In this document: positions 1-9,490 of the stretch, one piece after another
How positions within the stretch are numbered: position 1 is the first letter of the stretch
Layout: every line of letters starts with the position of its first letter
Assembly (NCBI GenBank): GCA_947303395.1
Contig: CAMYYD010000004.1
Location: 1 to 64,000, forward strand
DNA: 64,000 bases
Direction of reading: 5' to 3'
Origin: an uncultured Bacteroidales bacterium
Lineage (GTDB): Bacteria > Bacteroidota > Bacteroidia > Bacteroidales > F082
Notes under the pieces: generated by a model
What the model saw: only the letters and a program-made list of their open reading frames with translations
What the model was told of the DNA's origin: nothing
The model's database searches: none
Program-made: the position numbers and the translations under genes

Positions 1-3000
1 TTTAGAAGATTTTCTTTTGTAATTTTATTAGTGTTTTTAACCGCAAATTTGTGGGCTGATGGGTTGACAGGAGCTGGTACTGAGGCATCACCATATCTAA
101 TTGAAAATGCGACAGACTGGGGAACATTTGCAGGTTGGATTAACGCGGGTACAAATGCTGACAAGTATTACAAGCTTAATGCAAATAATATTGTAGTTTC
201 GACAATCGTTGGAACAAGTGCCAATAAGTTTGCCGGAACATTTGACGGAAACTGGAATACGCTGATATTCAATAATGGAAGTTTGGAAAGTCCATGTACA
301 GTAGAGAAATGCGCACCATTCGGTTTTGTTGGTCCTGGAACAACAATTAAGAATTTGACAGTTGAAGGCACCATTATATCAAAAAAAAAGTATGCAGCTG
401 GTTTGATTGGTTGGATTGAGGGCTCTGGTACATACTATATTACTAATTGTACAAGCAATATTACTATTGATTGTTCAAAAATTGAAAAAGGGACAGATAG
501 TAATAAATACTGGGATTGTTCCACTGGTGGATTTATCGGTCAAATACAATCAGGAACTGTTTATTTTACGAACTGTCTTTTCGATGGCTCAATCTTAAAA
601 GGTACACAAAATGATGCTAATAGAAGCGCCGGATTTGTCAGCTATAATAACGGTACTAAAGTGTATTTTGCCAATTGCTCAATGGCTGGTACCATAGAAT
701 TGAGCAAATCAGGAACATTTTATAGAGCAAACACTGCTAAACATGAGTATTCTAACTGTTATTATATCACTAGGCCGACCAATCAAGATCAAGAACAATT
801 TGATGATACGAATTGTCACCCAGCATACATTGATGCAACTATTGGAGGTTTAAGCAACGAGATTTATAAAAAATACGTTATAAACAGCATAAACTATTAC
901 ATTCCAGGTGCTGAAATTACAGGTGTGGCGACAACATATTCTTACATTGAAGAGCAGCCAGTGGAGATTACACCGGTTGTAAAATATTATGGCAAAACAT
1001 TGACACGTGGCACAGACTACATTATTAAAATAGATGGTACAGAGGTTCCAACTGGAGACACTCCTACTTTAAGCGCTGCTGGTGATTATACATTTGTTGT
1101 TGAAGGAAAAGACGGAAGCAATTACGGTGGCTCAGTTACTACAACGATACATGTGGTAAGTTACAACACATGGGCTGCAGTTAAAGCTATTTTGGCTGAT
1201 AATTCAGAAGGTGACAGAAATATTACGTTATCTGCCGATATTATCGCTGATGTTACTAATCCAACTAACACGGCTCTTGTTGTAAATGGTTCTGTCATAC
1301 TGAATCTTAATGGCCACACTATTGATAGAGGTTTGGCAGATGTGGACTGGTATGGTCAGGTAGTGCCGTCATATGATCCGGACTATAAAGGCTTGGGACA
1401 AGTGATATATATTAATTCTGGTGCTAGTCTTACTATAAATGGCTCAGGCACGATAACTGGTGGTTATCATAAAGGATCTGGCGATAATATTGATGGTGGC
1501 GGTATTTACAATAAGGGAACTTTGATAATGAATAATGTTACTGTAATGGGTAATATATGTGAGAAACAAGATGGAAATGGTTTTAGTGGTAGAGGTGGAG
1601 GAATTGTTATTGGTTCAAGCGGTTCTTTAACGATGACGAATTGTACAGTGACTTGTAATAAAGCACAAGGAGGTGGTGGCGGTATTTTTGGTAATGAGGC
1701 TGTTAGTTTCACTATAAATGGTGGTTATATTTCTGCAAACGTTACTCAAGATAAGGGAGCTGGTGCTCGAGTTATTATACCTAGTAATAAAACTTATAAT
1801 ATCACGGGCTGTACTTTTTATGGTAATTCTGCAACTGACCAAAAAAATTCGGAAGGCGGAGGATTGTATTTAAGCGGCGCATCTAATTCATTGTTGAATT
1901 TGACTAATTGTACATTTGAGATGAATACTGCAATGTCTAAAGGTGGAGGCTTTTTCTCAATAAAAGGAACAACATATGCTACAAATTGTATTATGACAGA
2001 CAATCTAACATATGATGAAGCAGGTGTTGTTAATGATAAAAGTTATGGTGGCTCTATTTATCTACACGCTAGCCGTAGTGATATTAGTACATATACTATG
2101 GATGGTGGTAAGATAGACAAATCAAGGACTATCACAGATGGTGGTGCTGTCTATATTGCAAGCGGAGCTGTTTTCAATGTTTTGGGTAATGTGCAAATAA
2201 AAGATTGCTATGCTCCAACAGATGATAGTCCGAATGTTAGCAACAATACCTATTTACAAGGTGCGGCTAAGATTCATGTTGTAGGACCTTTAGGTCCCGA
2301 TGCAATGATTTGTATTGCTAATAATAATTCCACTGGAACTTTTATGGAAGTGGATCCGAGTTTATCTCCTGCGGTCATTGAAGATATACAGGCACATTTT
2401 GCCGAACATTTTACATTAGATAACACTGACTATAATATGGTTTATGACGGCAGCAATTTTGTGATTTATGAGCCATATTCATGGAATAATACAGAAACAT
2501 GGTCAACTTCAGCGGTGGCAACAGCCAATAATCTAAGTGATGGATTGCCAACTGCATCAAGTGTGATAACATTGAAAAGAGCTGTGAAGATACCTAGTGA
2601 TTGCGTCGCAAGAGCCAATACGATAAGTTTTGACGATGCGGGAGAACTGATAGTTGAAGAAGGCGGACAGTTGTTGTATAATACGTCGATAGAAGCTAAA
2701 ATTGTAAAAGATATTGCAAAAGCACCGTCGTATGAAGAAGGATGGTATACGATTTCATCGTCAGTTCACGATAAAAACAGTACAACAGAATCTCTTGACA
2801 ATGTTGAAAATCTCAAAAGTCAGTTTTATGATTTATTCGCTTATGATGAGCCTACTCATTATTGGATAAATCAAAAAAATGAAGGAGCAGCTGGATTTAC
2901 AACATTTACAAAAGGTCGTGGTTATATATATCGCCGTACGAATGAGATGAAAATCAAATTTGCAGGTGAGACTAATGTTGGAAGTATAGATTATAATGTG

Positions 3001-3876
3001 ACATATACACCGGGTGCTGGTACTCTTAAAGGCTTCAACCTTATTGGAAATCCGTATACCCACAATATCACATTAAAATATACTACACTGAAAAACAGCA
3101 GTGATGTGGCATTGCCGGCAGAAAGCCAGTTGACAGGTTATTATGTACTTAATTGTGCTGGCGGATGGGGTACAAAACTTGGAGCGGATGATAACATTGC
3201 ACCTGCGCAGGGTTTTCTTGTACAGGTTCCTTCTACGGCGGCAAAAGTTAACTTTCAGCAAACAGCTCAAAGAGACAGGGCAAATAACGATTTTATGAGA
3301 TTTGCCATTTCTAACGATGAATATGAAGATGTTACATACGCTTTGTTTGAAAAAGGTCTCGGCTTGAATAAGATAGGTCACCGTAATCCTGAGATTCCGA
3401 TGGTTTACATCGATCAGAACGAACAGGATTACGCCATCGCCACTATGAGCGATGAGACAAAGGCTTTCAACCTCAATTTTGAGGCTAAGACCACTGGCAG
3501 ATACACTTTGAGTTTGAAGACAGAGGGAGAGTTTAACTACATTCATATAATCGACAAGGTGGCTGAGGAAGACATCGACATGCTTGCCGAGGGTGAATAT
3601 TCGTTTATCGGTTCGCCGGCTGATATGGCCGACCGTTTTGTGGTTCGCCTGACATATTTGCCTGATTACAGCGATGAGGATAACGACACTTTCGCATACC
3701 AAAGCGGAAACGAGATTCTGGTGAGTGGCGAAGGCACATTGCAGGTGTTCGACGTGATGGGACGCTTGGTGATGCAGAAACATGTGAGCGGTGTGGAATC
3801 GATTGCAACACCGATGACAACAGGTGTTTATATTTTGAGATTAAATGAGAACACACAGAAGATAGTTGTAAGATAG
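1..3876 (+). CDS. giant T9SS-type secreted beta-helix protein, copy 1 (5' end cut by window)
   Basis: The reading frame is open from the first base, so the true start lies upstream. The first visible residues (FRRFSFVILLVFLTANLWAD) are the hydrophobic end of a signal peptide, matching the NLWGQ end of its paralogues. Then come GLUG-like repeats (SPYLIENATDW, FAGTFDG, AAGLIGW), an Ig-like segment around residues 310-390, and a right-handed beta-helix region rich in GGGI turns and N-x-T steps around residues 420-760. A conserved C-terminal module follows (GWYTIS, GFNLIGNP, YIHIIDKVAEEDIDML, ADRFVVRL), ending in a type-A-like T9SS tail (LQVFDVMGRLVMQ, TGVYILRLN, KIVVR). Inference: a surface or secreted adhesin-like protein exported by T9SS; no catalytic motif is recognised. 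It is followed by a hairpin and a PLGSG-tailed gene. Confidence 0.85.
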   Translation, partial: FRRFSFVILLVFLTANLWADGLTGAGTEASPYLIENATDWGTFAGWINAGTNADKYYKLNANNIVVSTIVGTSANKFAGTFDGNWNTLIFNNGSLESPCTVEKCAPFGFVGPGTTIKNLTVEGTIISKKKYAAGLIGWIEGSGTYYITNCTSNITIDCSKIEKGTDSNKYWDCSTGGFIGQIQSGTVYFTNCLFDGSILKGTQNDANRSAGFVSYNNGTKVYFANCSMAGTIELSKSGTFYRANTAKHEYSNCYYITRPTNQDQEQFDDTNCHPAYIDATIGGLSNEIYKKYVINSINYYIPGAEITGVATTYSYIEEQPVEITPVVKYYGKTLTRGTDYIIKIDGTEVPTGDTPTLSAAGDYTFVVEGKDGSNYGGSVTTTIHVVSYNTWAAVKAILADNSEGDRNITLSADIIADVTNPTNTALVVNGSVILNLNGHTIDRGLADVDWYGQVVPSYDPDYKGLGQVIYINSGASLTINGSGTITGGYHKGSGDNIDGGGIYNKGTLIMNNVTVMGNICEKQDGNGFSGRGGGIVIGSSGSLTMTNCTVTCNKAQGGGGGIFGNEAVSFTINGGYISANVTQDKGAGARVIIPSNKTYNITGCTFYGNSATDQKNSEGGGLYLSGASNSLLNLTNCTFEMNTAMSKGGGFFSIKGTTYATNCIMTDNLTYDEAGVVNDKSYGGSIYLHASRSDISTYTMDGGKIDKSRTITDGGAVYIASGAVFNVLGNVQIKDCYAPTDDSPNVSNNTYLQGAAKIHVVGPLGPDAMICIANNNSTGTFMEVDPSLSPAVIEDIQAHFAEHFTLDNTDYNMVYDGSNFVIYEPYSWNNTETWSTSAVATANNLSDGLPTASSVITLKRAVKIPSDCVARANTISFDDAGELIVEEGGQLLYNTSIEAKIVKDIAKAPSYEEGWYTISSSVHDKNSTTESLDNVENLKSQFYDLFAYDEPTHYWINQKNEGAAGFTTFTKGRGYIYRRTNEMKIKFAGETNVGSIDYNVTYTPGAGTLKGFNLIGNPYTHNITLKYTTLKNSSDVALPAESQLTGYYVLNCAGGWGTKLGADDNIAPAQGFLVQVPSTAAKVNFQQTAQRDRANNDFMRFAISNDEYEDVTYALFEKGLGLNKIGHRNPEIPMVYIDQNEQDYAIATMSDETKAFNLNFEAKTTGRYTLSLKTEGEFNYIHIIDKVAEEDIDMLAEGEYSFIGSPADMADRFVVRLTYLPDYSDEDNDTFAYQSGNEILVSGEGTLQVFDVMGRLVMQKHVSGVESIATPMTTGVYILRLNENTQKIVVR

Positions 3877-3883
3877 AGTTATT

Positions 3884-3931
3884 GCCCAGCCCTTAAAGAC
3901 TTTAAGGTCATTAAGGGCTTTAAGGCTGGGC
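3884..3931 (+). repeat. 48-bp intergenic hairpin, copy 1
   Basis: Inverted arms GCCCAGCC and GGCTGGGC, extended by TTAAAG/CTTTAA, enclose 9-bp-period units of the form nnTTAAGGn. There is no T-run after the stem, so it is not a typical intrinsic terminator. The same 48 bp recur at 9131-9178 and 16635-16682, each time between a giant gene and a PLGSG gene. Confidence 0.9.
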
Positions 3932-3940
3932 AGAAACAAT

Positions 3941-3948
3941 TAAATTTG
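3941..3948 (+). promoter_or_regulatory. possible internal promoter (TAAATTTG) for the small gene
   Basis: TAAATTTG matches the Bacteroidetes TAnnTTTG -7 box. It lies just after the hairpin and 20 bp before the small gene. The same box is found at 9188-9195 and 16692-16699. No clear -33 TTTG is seen, so separate transcription of the small gene is only a possibility. Confidence 0.4.
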
Positions 3949-3968
3949 TATATAACAATTAAATAGAT

Positions 3969-4226
3969 ATGTTTATGAAAAAGATAATATTCACAATTGC
4001 AATTATTTTGACAATGGTTTTGGGTGCTAATGCTCAGACTGACGGTTTCTTTAGAGAAGGTAACAGCGGGAACTACGGTAACCGCGATGGTGAGGCTGAT
4101 TTGCCAAATACTCCTTCGGGTATTACTGGAAGCTTACAAGGAGATTATGACGCTCCATTGGGCGGCGGCTTGCTCGTGCTGACAGCGCTTGGAGCGGGAT
4201 ATGCTTTTTCGCGCAGAAAGAAATAA
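3969..4226 (+). CDS. small secreted protein with PLGSG-type C-terminal sorting-like signal, copy 1
   Basis: An 85-residue protein; the second ATG at 3975 (MKKIIF) may be the real start. It has a signal peptide ending ANAQ, then TDGFF, a short Gly/Asn/Asp-rich linker, and a C-terminus APLGGGLLVLTALGAGYA followed by RRKK. A short Pro motif, one hydrophobic stretch and a basic end form the tripartite pattern of exosortase/archaeosortase signals, and it resembles PID-CTERM tails known from Bacteroidetes. Four paralogues lie in this window (9216, 16720, 45642, 53274), each directly downstream of a giant T9SS-type protein. Its function is unknown; an anchored partner of the upstream protein is an inference. 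It has GGG where the other four have GSG. Confidence 0.85.
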   Translation: MFMKKIIFTIAIILTMVLGANAQTDGFFREGNSGNYGNRDGEADLPNTPSGITGSLQGDYDAPLGGGLLVLTALGAGYAFSRRKK

Positions 4227-4272
4227 TGGGTTAAGGCGGCTCGAGCGTTAACGCCATTAAGCACGATTGATT

Positions 4273-4314
4273 AAAAAAGTTGGGATATTGAGAACAATGT
4301 CCCAACTTTTTTTT
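4273..4314 (+). terminator. intrinsic terminator fused to the next promoter
   Basis: AAAAAAGTTGGGA pairs with TCCCAACTTTTTT around a short loop, followed by a T-run. The T-run leads straight into the TAATTTTG box at 4316, so termination of the copy-1 pair and initiation of giant 2 are only a few bases apart. Confidence 0.8.
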
Positions 4315-4315
4315 G

Positions 4316-4323
4316 TAATTTTG
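4316..4323 (+). promoter_or_regulatory. promoter -7 box (TAATTTTG) of giant gene 2
   Basis: TAATTTTG fits TAnnTTTG and is followed by GCAG. Transcription would start near 4330, giving a leader of about 33 nt before the ATG at 4363. Confidence 0.7.
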
Positions 4324-4362
4324 CAGTCCGTTAAGAGAGAGGAAAAACAAAATACTAATATT

Positions 4363-7300
4363 ATGATAATGAATAGATTAGTTATTTTTAGAAGGGTTGC
4401 AACACTCTTGTTTTTAATGCTCACAAGCGTAAATTTATGGGGACAAGATCCAACACCTGCGGCACTTTCGGGAAGTGGCGCCGAAAATGACCCATGGAAG
4501 ATTTCAACTACTGCTGAATGGAATGCCTTTGCAGCAGCTGTCAATGGCGGCTACAGTTATAGCGGAGAGTTTATAAAGCTTACTGCAAATATCGGAACAG
4601 CTGCCGATCCTGTCACGCAAATGGTGGGAGACCTTGTTGGTGTGGTTTATTATTCTTTCAAAGGCACTTTCGACGGTAACGACAAAATGTTGACGTTTCA
4701 TTACAACTATACAGAGCTGCAAAGTTCCGAACGTTTGAACCGTGTGGCTCCTTTCCGTTATATTAATGGCGCGACAATCAAGAATTTGAGAGTGGCCGGT
4801 GATATCAATATGGATAAACCAAACGCCGGCGGTCTGTTTTGTGTGAATGATATTTATAATGACAGCAGATCAACAATAACAAACTGCACTGTCAGCGTGA
4901 ATATCACCGGATATAAGGACTTATGCGGCGGCTTCGCAGCCACAGCCTTAAACACTACATTTACCAATTGTGTCTTTAACGGTCGGCTGAATATTGGCAG
5001 AAACAGCGGCGGTTTCAGTTCACAAGGCAATAATAAGACCATTATTAATAACTGTTTGTGCGCTCCTGCAGAAGACAGCGAGATTTGGTCACGCAGCGGC
5101 AACTTCGTTAATAATAAAAACGCTGTAATAACAAACAGTTATTATACACTTTTGCCAAATCCCGACTATAGTATTTTAACACAAGGAACAAGGGCATATA
5201 AGTCGGAGCCTCCGGCGGAACCTGCTGTTTTTACCCATTACCGACCACTTATTGACGGTAATTATTACTATGTTGAAGGCAATGCCACTATTATAAATCT
5301 GCCTGACGGATATGATTACACTGGCAGTGAAATCCCGGTGACACGCGCCATGACATTCGAAGGAACAGAATTGACTGAGGGAACAGACTTTACTGCTTCG
5401 TTTACACCTTCACCAGTGCTGGAGCAACGTAAATATACGATGACACTTAACGGAAATAATTCGAATAATTATTACGGTTCCATATCACGGACATTTGATG
5501 TTATAGACGGTTTTCTTCAGGGAAAAGGCACCGCTGAAGACCCATATCTTATTGAAAATGCCCACGATTGGGAAGTTTTTACGCACAAAATATCTTTGGG
5601 TATTGATGTTGAAAAATACTATAAACTCAATAAGAATCTTAGCATTGGCACGCAATCAGAGCCAATAACCACTATAGTTGGCACTGATGAGCATCAGTTC
5701 TGCGGACATTTTGACGGCGGCTGGCATACTTTAGAAATACACATGGAACGCACAGGTGAACAGTATGCCGCTCCATTTGGTGTTATTAGTAATGCGGATA
5801 TCAAGAATCTTGCTGTAACCGGCACAATAAAGACAAATCACAAATATGCTGCTGGCATAGTCGCTTTCCCATACGGCACCAGCACCATAAGTAACTGCAT
5901 AAGCAGCGTTGAAATAGATTGCAGTGATATTATTACTGTTGATCCGGCAAAGCCAAACGACTGCTCTCATGGCGGTTTGGTGGCAAAGGTCGTAAAAGAC
6001 AATAACCTCAGAATTGAAAACTGTATTTTCAATGGTAGCATAGTTGATAAAAAAACAGAAAAGACAGCTCAAAGATGTGCTGGTTTCTGTAGCTTCCGCG
6101 AAGGTTCCATTACGTATAAAAACTGCACGATGGCGGGAACAATTTCGATAGCTGCAGCTGGGGCACTTACGGATAATACAGCCAATTTCCATAGAAATCC
6201 CGGAGGTACTTTCACAAATGCATATTATATAACTCCATCGGCTCAACAATCTATTCAGGGAACTGAAATAACAAGCAGCGCGGAACCTCCTACAGACGGA
6301 ATATATAGAAAATACACTGTTTCTGCTAATAATTACTATGTGCTTGGCGGAATTATCTCAGGATTGGAGATTACAACTTTCACATATACCGGCAGCGTTA
6401 TTCCTGTTGACCCTGTTATAACATATTACGGCTGGACCTTGGCAAAAGGCACTGACTATACGGTCGGTTTGACATATAGTGAAACAGAAGAAGGTGATTA
6501 TTCTTCGATAGATAATATACAGACAGCAGGTTACTATAAAATGACCATTACCGGTATCAATAATTATGGAGGTTCAAAAGTTTATACAATCCATGTTGTT
6601 GATGTTATTACTTCATGGTTGGCTCTTAAAAACGCATTAAAAGATGCGAGCGGAACGATTTCTGTATATAGAGATTTAAGTGATGTTTCAAATGATGGCG
6701 CTTTGGTTGTGAGCGGTAATATGGTTTTGGATTTGAACGGACACACACTAAACCGTAACAGAACAGAAGAAGAAGAAGCTGACGGATGTGTGATTAAGGT
6801 ATTAAGCGGTGCAAGCCTTACAATTATCAACGGCACCATTACAGGTGGTCGGAATAGTGGCTCCGGCGGCGGAATATACAGTGAAGGAAACTTGACGCTT
6901 AATGATGTGGTTGTTGTCAACAACAAATGCACGGCAACTGGTGGAGGCATTTATTGCAAAACTGGCAGTTTTAATATGACAGGCGGTGGTATAATACGCA
7001 ACCAGACTACTGTTGACGGCAGTGCGGCTGGCGGTGGTGGAATATATGCTGATTTGGTGGCTGAATTTGAAATGAATAACGTTACGGTGACAGAGAATTC
7101 AACTATCAGCAAGGGTGGCGGCATACGCTTGCATATCAATACAGCAGATACTTATAAAATTAACAATTGTACCATTACCAAAAACACATCGGGTGTATAT
7201 TCAGAATCTAAGGGTGGCGGCATTTATTTTGATTCAGATAATGGTAATGGAAAACTGAATGTGACTGGCGGCTTGATATGTGTTAACACCGTTGACAAAG

Positions 7301-9123
7301 AAGGTGGCGGAGTTTATGTTAACCATGGTAAAGTTTCAATACAGGATTGTAATCTTATGGGTAACATCGTTTCAAACGGTATTGGCGGTGCTGTAAGTGT
7401 TCATGGCAATACTCAAAACAAACTCAACATAAATGGTTGTGGTATTAATGGTAACAGCAGTAAAAATCAAGGTGGCGGAGTGTATGTAGGCGACGGCGCC
7501 ACGATAGAGATTCAGGGTGAGTTGCGTATTATTGGAAACGAAAGCAAAGATACTGAGTCCAACAATCTTTATCTGGCTAAGAGCGACGAAGTTATAACAG
7601 TGGTTGGCAGCCTCCCGGGAGCTGTAATTGGCGTTTCAAGAAGTGGTGCCGGCACTTTGACATCCGGACTTGCAGGCCATGGAACGATAGGTAACTTCAT
7701 CAGCGACTGCGGCACAAGGGTGGTGGTGCCGGTGGTGTCGCCAAGCGGGCTAGAGGCATATCTGCAATATTATTACATCTGGGGAGTGACGGAAGGCTGG
7801 CCGGATCTTGATGGCATTACTAAAGATGGTGATGACTATACTTTTAACGCCATTGTGATAATTCCTAATGGCACTACGGTAACTCCTTCAAAATTAGTGG
7901 TAGAAACAGGAGGAATAGTCGTTGCAGACGGCGGACAGCTTATGTATACCAACACCTCGGTCCCTGTGTCGGCTAAAGTGCAGAAGAGCATTGCGGCAGC
8001 TGATTCGAAAGACGACGTTTATGGCTGGTATACCATCGCATCGCCGGTTAAAGAGCCAAATATTACTGGAGCTACAAATTTAGTAACAATGAATGGCGAA
8101 AACCCGACATACGATCTGATGATGTACGACGAGCCAAATCATTATTGGAGAAATTACAGGAGTGAAACGACATCAACATATTTTGATGGCAAGCTGACGA
8201 ACGGTCGCGGATATCTGTATCGTAATGCAAATGATGTGACCGCAGAGTTTAACGGTCTTATTCACAGTGGAAATGTCACTTACAGTGTGACCAACAGCGG
8301 AGGTCTGCTTCCAGGATTCAATCTGATTGGCAACCCGTTTACGCATAATATCACATTTGGCAATATTTCGTTAAGTGCAGGTGCTGCTTTGACAGGAGGT
8401 TATGTTTTAGACAAATCCGGCAGCTGGGGTGCGAAACTGGCTGCAGATGCTACCATTTCACCATGTCAGGGAGTGCTTGTGCAGGTGTCGGCAAATGCGA
8501 CCGCAACTATCAGTCATACTGCAAGCGGAGCAAAAGCCAATAAAGATTTTATAAGTTTTACTGTAGCCAACGGCACTTATGAAGATGTGGCTTACGCATT
8601 GTTTGAGAATGGATTAGGTCTTAATAAGATCGAACATATGAATGAAGATGTGCCGATGGTTTATATCAACAGAAACGATGAGGACTTTGCCATTGCTACG
8701 TTGAGCGACGAGGTGAAGCAGTTCGACCTCAACCTTGAGGCAAAGACAACTGGAAAATACACCTTGAAGGTGGAAAAGACCGGAGCATACAGCTATCTGC
8801 ACCTCATTGACAAGGTGGCTGAAAAAGACATCAACTTGCTTGAGGAAAACGAGTATTCGTTTGTTGGCTCGCCGGCGGATAAGGCTGACAGGTTTATCGT
8901 CAGATTGGAGCTCTCGGAGGACGCGGAGAACTTGGTGTTTGCTTATCAGAGCGGCAACGAAATCGTGGTTAGCGGCGAAGGTGAGCTGCAGGTGTTCGAC
9001 GTGATGGGACGCTTGGTGATGCAGAAACATGTGAGCGGTGTGGAATCGATTGCAACACCGATGACAACAGGTGTTTATATTTTGAGATTAAATGAGAACA
9101 CACAGAAGATAGTTGTAAGATAG
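4363..9123 (+). CDS. giant T9SS-type secreted beta-helix protein, copy 2
   Basis: About 1586 residues. The start at 4363 (MIMNRLV) is chosen because the upstream in-frame codons overlap a terminator and promoter, and because giants 3 and 4 also start ATG-ATA-ATG. The signal peptide ends VNLWGQ. Two GLUG-like domains (NDPWKIST..F.GTFDGN and EDPYLIEN..FCGHFDG) are each followed by an Ig-like segment, then a Gly-rich beta-helix (repeated GGGIY), then the conserved C-terminal module (GWYTIASPV, YDEPNHYWRNY, GRGYLYRN, GFNLIGNPF, YLHLIDKVAEKDINLL) and a T9SS type-A-like tail. The last ~85 bp of coding sequence and the following hairpin region appear identical to copy 1. Role: presumed surface or secreted adhesin-like protein; no enzyme motif recognised. 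Confidence 0.88.
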   Translation: MIMNRLVIFRRVATLLFLMLTSVNLWGQDPTPAALSGSGAENDPWKISTTAEWNAFAAAVNGGYSYSGEFIKLTANIGTAADPVTQMVGDLVGVVYYSFKGTFDGNDKMLTFHYNYTELQSSERLNRVAPFRYINGATIKNLRVAGDINMDKPNAGGLFCVNDIYNDSRSTITNCTVSVNITGYKDLCGGFAATALNTTFTNCVFNGRLNIGRNSGGFSSQGNNKTIINNCLCAPAEDSEIWSRSGNFVNNKNAVITNSYYTLLPNPDYSILTQGTRAYKSEPPAEPAVFTHYRPLIDGNYYYVEGNATIINLPDGYDYTGSEIPVTRAMTFEGTELTEGTDFTASFTPSPVLEQRKYTMTLNGNNSNNYYGSISRTFDVIDGFLQGKGTAEDPYLIENAHDWEVFTHKISLGIDVEKYYKLNKNLSIGTQSEPITTIVGTDEHQFCGHFDGGWHTLEIHMERTGEQYAAPFGVISNADIKNLAVTGTIKTNHKYAAGIVAFPYGTSTISNCISSVEIDCSDIITVDPAKPNDCSHGGLVAKVVKDNNLRIENCIFNGSIVDKKTEKTAQRCAGFCSFREGSITYKNCTMAGTISIAAAGALTDNTANFHRNPGGTFTNAYYITPSAQQSIQGTEITSSAEPPTDGIYRKYTVSANNYYVLGGIISGLEITTFTYTGSVIPVDPVITYYGWTLAKGTDYTVGLTYSETEEGDYSSIDNIQTAGYYKMTITGINNYGGSKVYTIHVVDVITSWLALKNALKDASGTISVYRDLSDVSNDGALVVSGNMVLDLNGHTLNRNRTEEEEADGCVIKVLSGASLTIINGTITGGRNSGSGGGIYSEGNLTLNDVVVVNNKCTATGGGIYCKTGSFNMTGGGIIRNQTTVDGSAAGGGGIYADLVAEFEMNNVTVTENSTISKGGGIRLHINTADTYKINNCTITKNTSGVYSESKGGGIYFDSDNGNGKLNVTGGLICVNTVDKEGGGVYVNHGKVSIQDCNLMGNIVSNGIGGAVSVHGNTQNKLNINGCGINGNSSKNQGGGVYVGDGATIEIQGELRIIGNESKDTESNNLYLAKSDEVITVVGSLPGAVIGVSRSGAGTLTSGLAGHGTIGNFISDCGTRVVVPVVSPSGLEAYLQYYYIWGVTEGWPDLDGITKDGDDYTFNAIVIIPNGTTVTPSKLVVETGGIVVADGGQLMYTNTSVPVSAKVQKSIAAADSKDDVYGWYTIASPVKEPNITGATNLVTMNGENPTYDLMMYDEPNHYWRNYRSETTSTYFDGKLTNGRGYLYRNANDVTAEFNGLIHSGNVTYSVTNSGGLLPGFNLIGNPFTHNITFGNISLSAGAALTGGYVLDKSGSWGAKLAADATISPCQGVLVQVSANATATISHTASGAKANKDFISFTVANGTYEDVAYALFENGLGLNKIEHMNEDVPMVYINRNDEDFAIATLSDEVKQFDLNLEAKTTGKYTLKVEKTGAYSYLHLIDKVAEKDINLLEENEYSFVGSPADKADRFIVRLELSEDAENLVFAYQSGNEIVVSGEGELQVFDVMGRLVMQKHVSGVESIATPMTTGVYILRLNENTQKIVVR

Positions 9124-9130
9124 AGTTATT

Positions 9131-9178
9131 GCCCAGCCCTTAAAGACTTTAAGGTCATTAAGGGCTTTAAGGCTGGGC
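9131..9178 (+). repeat. 48-bp intergenic hairpin, copy 2
   Basis: Same sequence as at 3884-3931, seven bases after the stop of giant 2. The identity extends through the small gene's start region. Confidence 0.9.
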
Positions 9179-9215
9179 AGAAACAATTAAATTTGTATAT
9201 AACAATTAAATAGAT

Positions 9216-9482
9216 ATGTATATGAAAAAGATATTTTTTGCAATTGCGATTATTTTGACAATGGTTTTGGGCGCAAGCGCCCAGACTGACGGTTTCTTCA
9301 GAGATGGAGGCGGTGCAAACGATTACAGCCGTACTGGTTCTGGCTCTGACCCTGCGCTGCCGAGACTTCCTGGTTATGGCGTTGGAGCAACTGACAACGA
9401 TCAGACGGCTCCATTGGGCAGCGGATTACTGGTGCTGACGGCACTGGGAGCGGGATACGCGGTTAAAAGGAGTAGAGAGTAG
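9216..9482 (+). CDS. small secreted protein with PLGSG-type C-terminal signal, copy 2
   Basis: An 88-residue protein (or 86 from MKKIFF). The signal peptide ends ASAQ, then TDGFFRDGG, a linker with DYSRTGSGSDPALPRLPGYG, and TAPLGSGLLVLTALGAGYA with the basic end VKRSRE. The linker is nearly the same as in the copy at 16720 (one recent duplication), while the DGFF and PLGSG blocks are shared by all five copies. A possible promoter box (TAAATTTG, 9188-9195) lies between the hairpin and this gene. It is probably exported and then held at or processed in the membrane through its C-terminus; this is inferred from the tail architecture only. Confidence 0.87.
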   Translation: MYMKKIFFAIAIILTMVLGASAQTDGFFRDGGGANDYSRTGSGSDPALPRLPGYGVGATDNDQTAPLGSGLLVLTALGAGYAVKRSRE

Positions 9483-9490
9483 GGAGAGAA

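Noticed and set aside
3073..3783. Long antisense open frame (236 codons) inside giant 1, and similar ones in giants 2-6
   Set aside because: They mirror the conserved C-terminal module on the other strand, recur only because that module does, and have no promoter or known domain.
3884..3931. Classical intrinsic terminator
   Set aside because: The stem is good but is followed by AGAAACAATT and not a T-run, so it is listed as a repeat hairpin.
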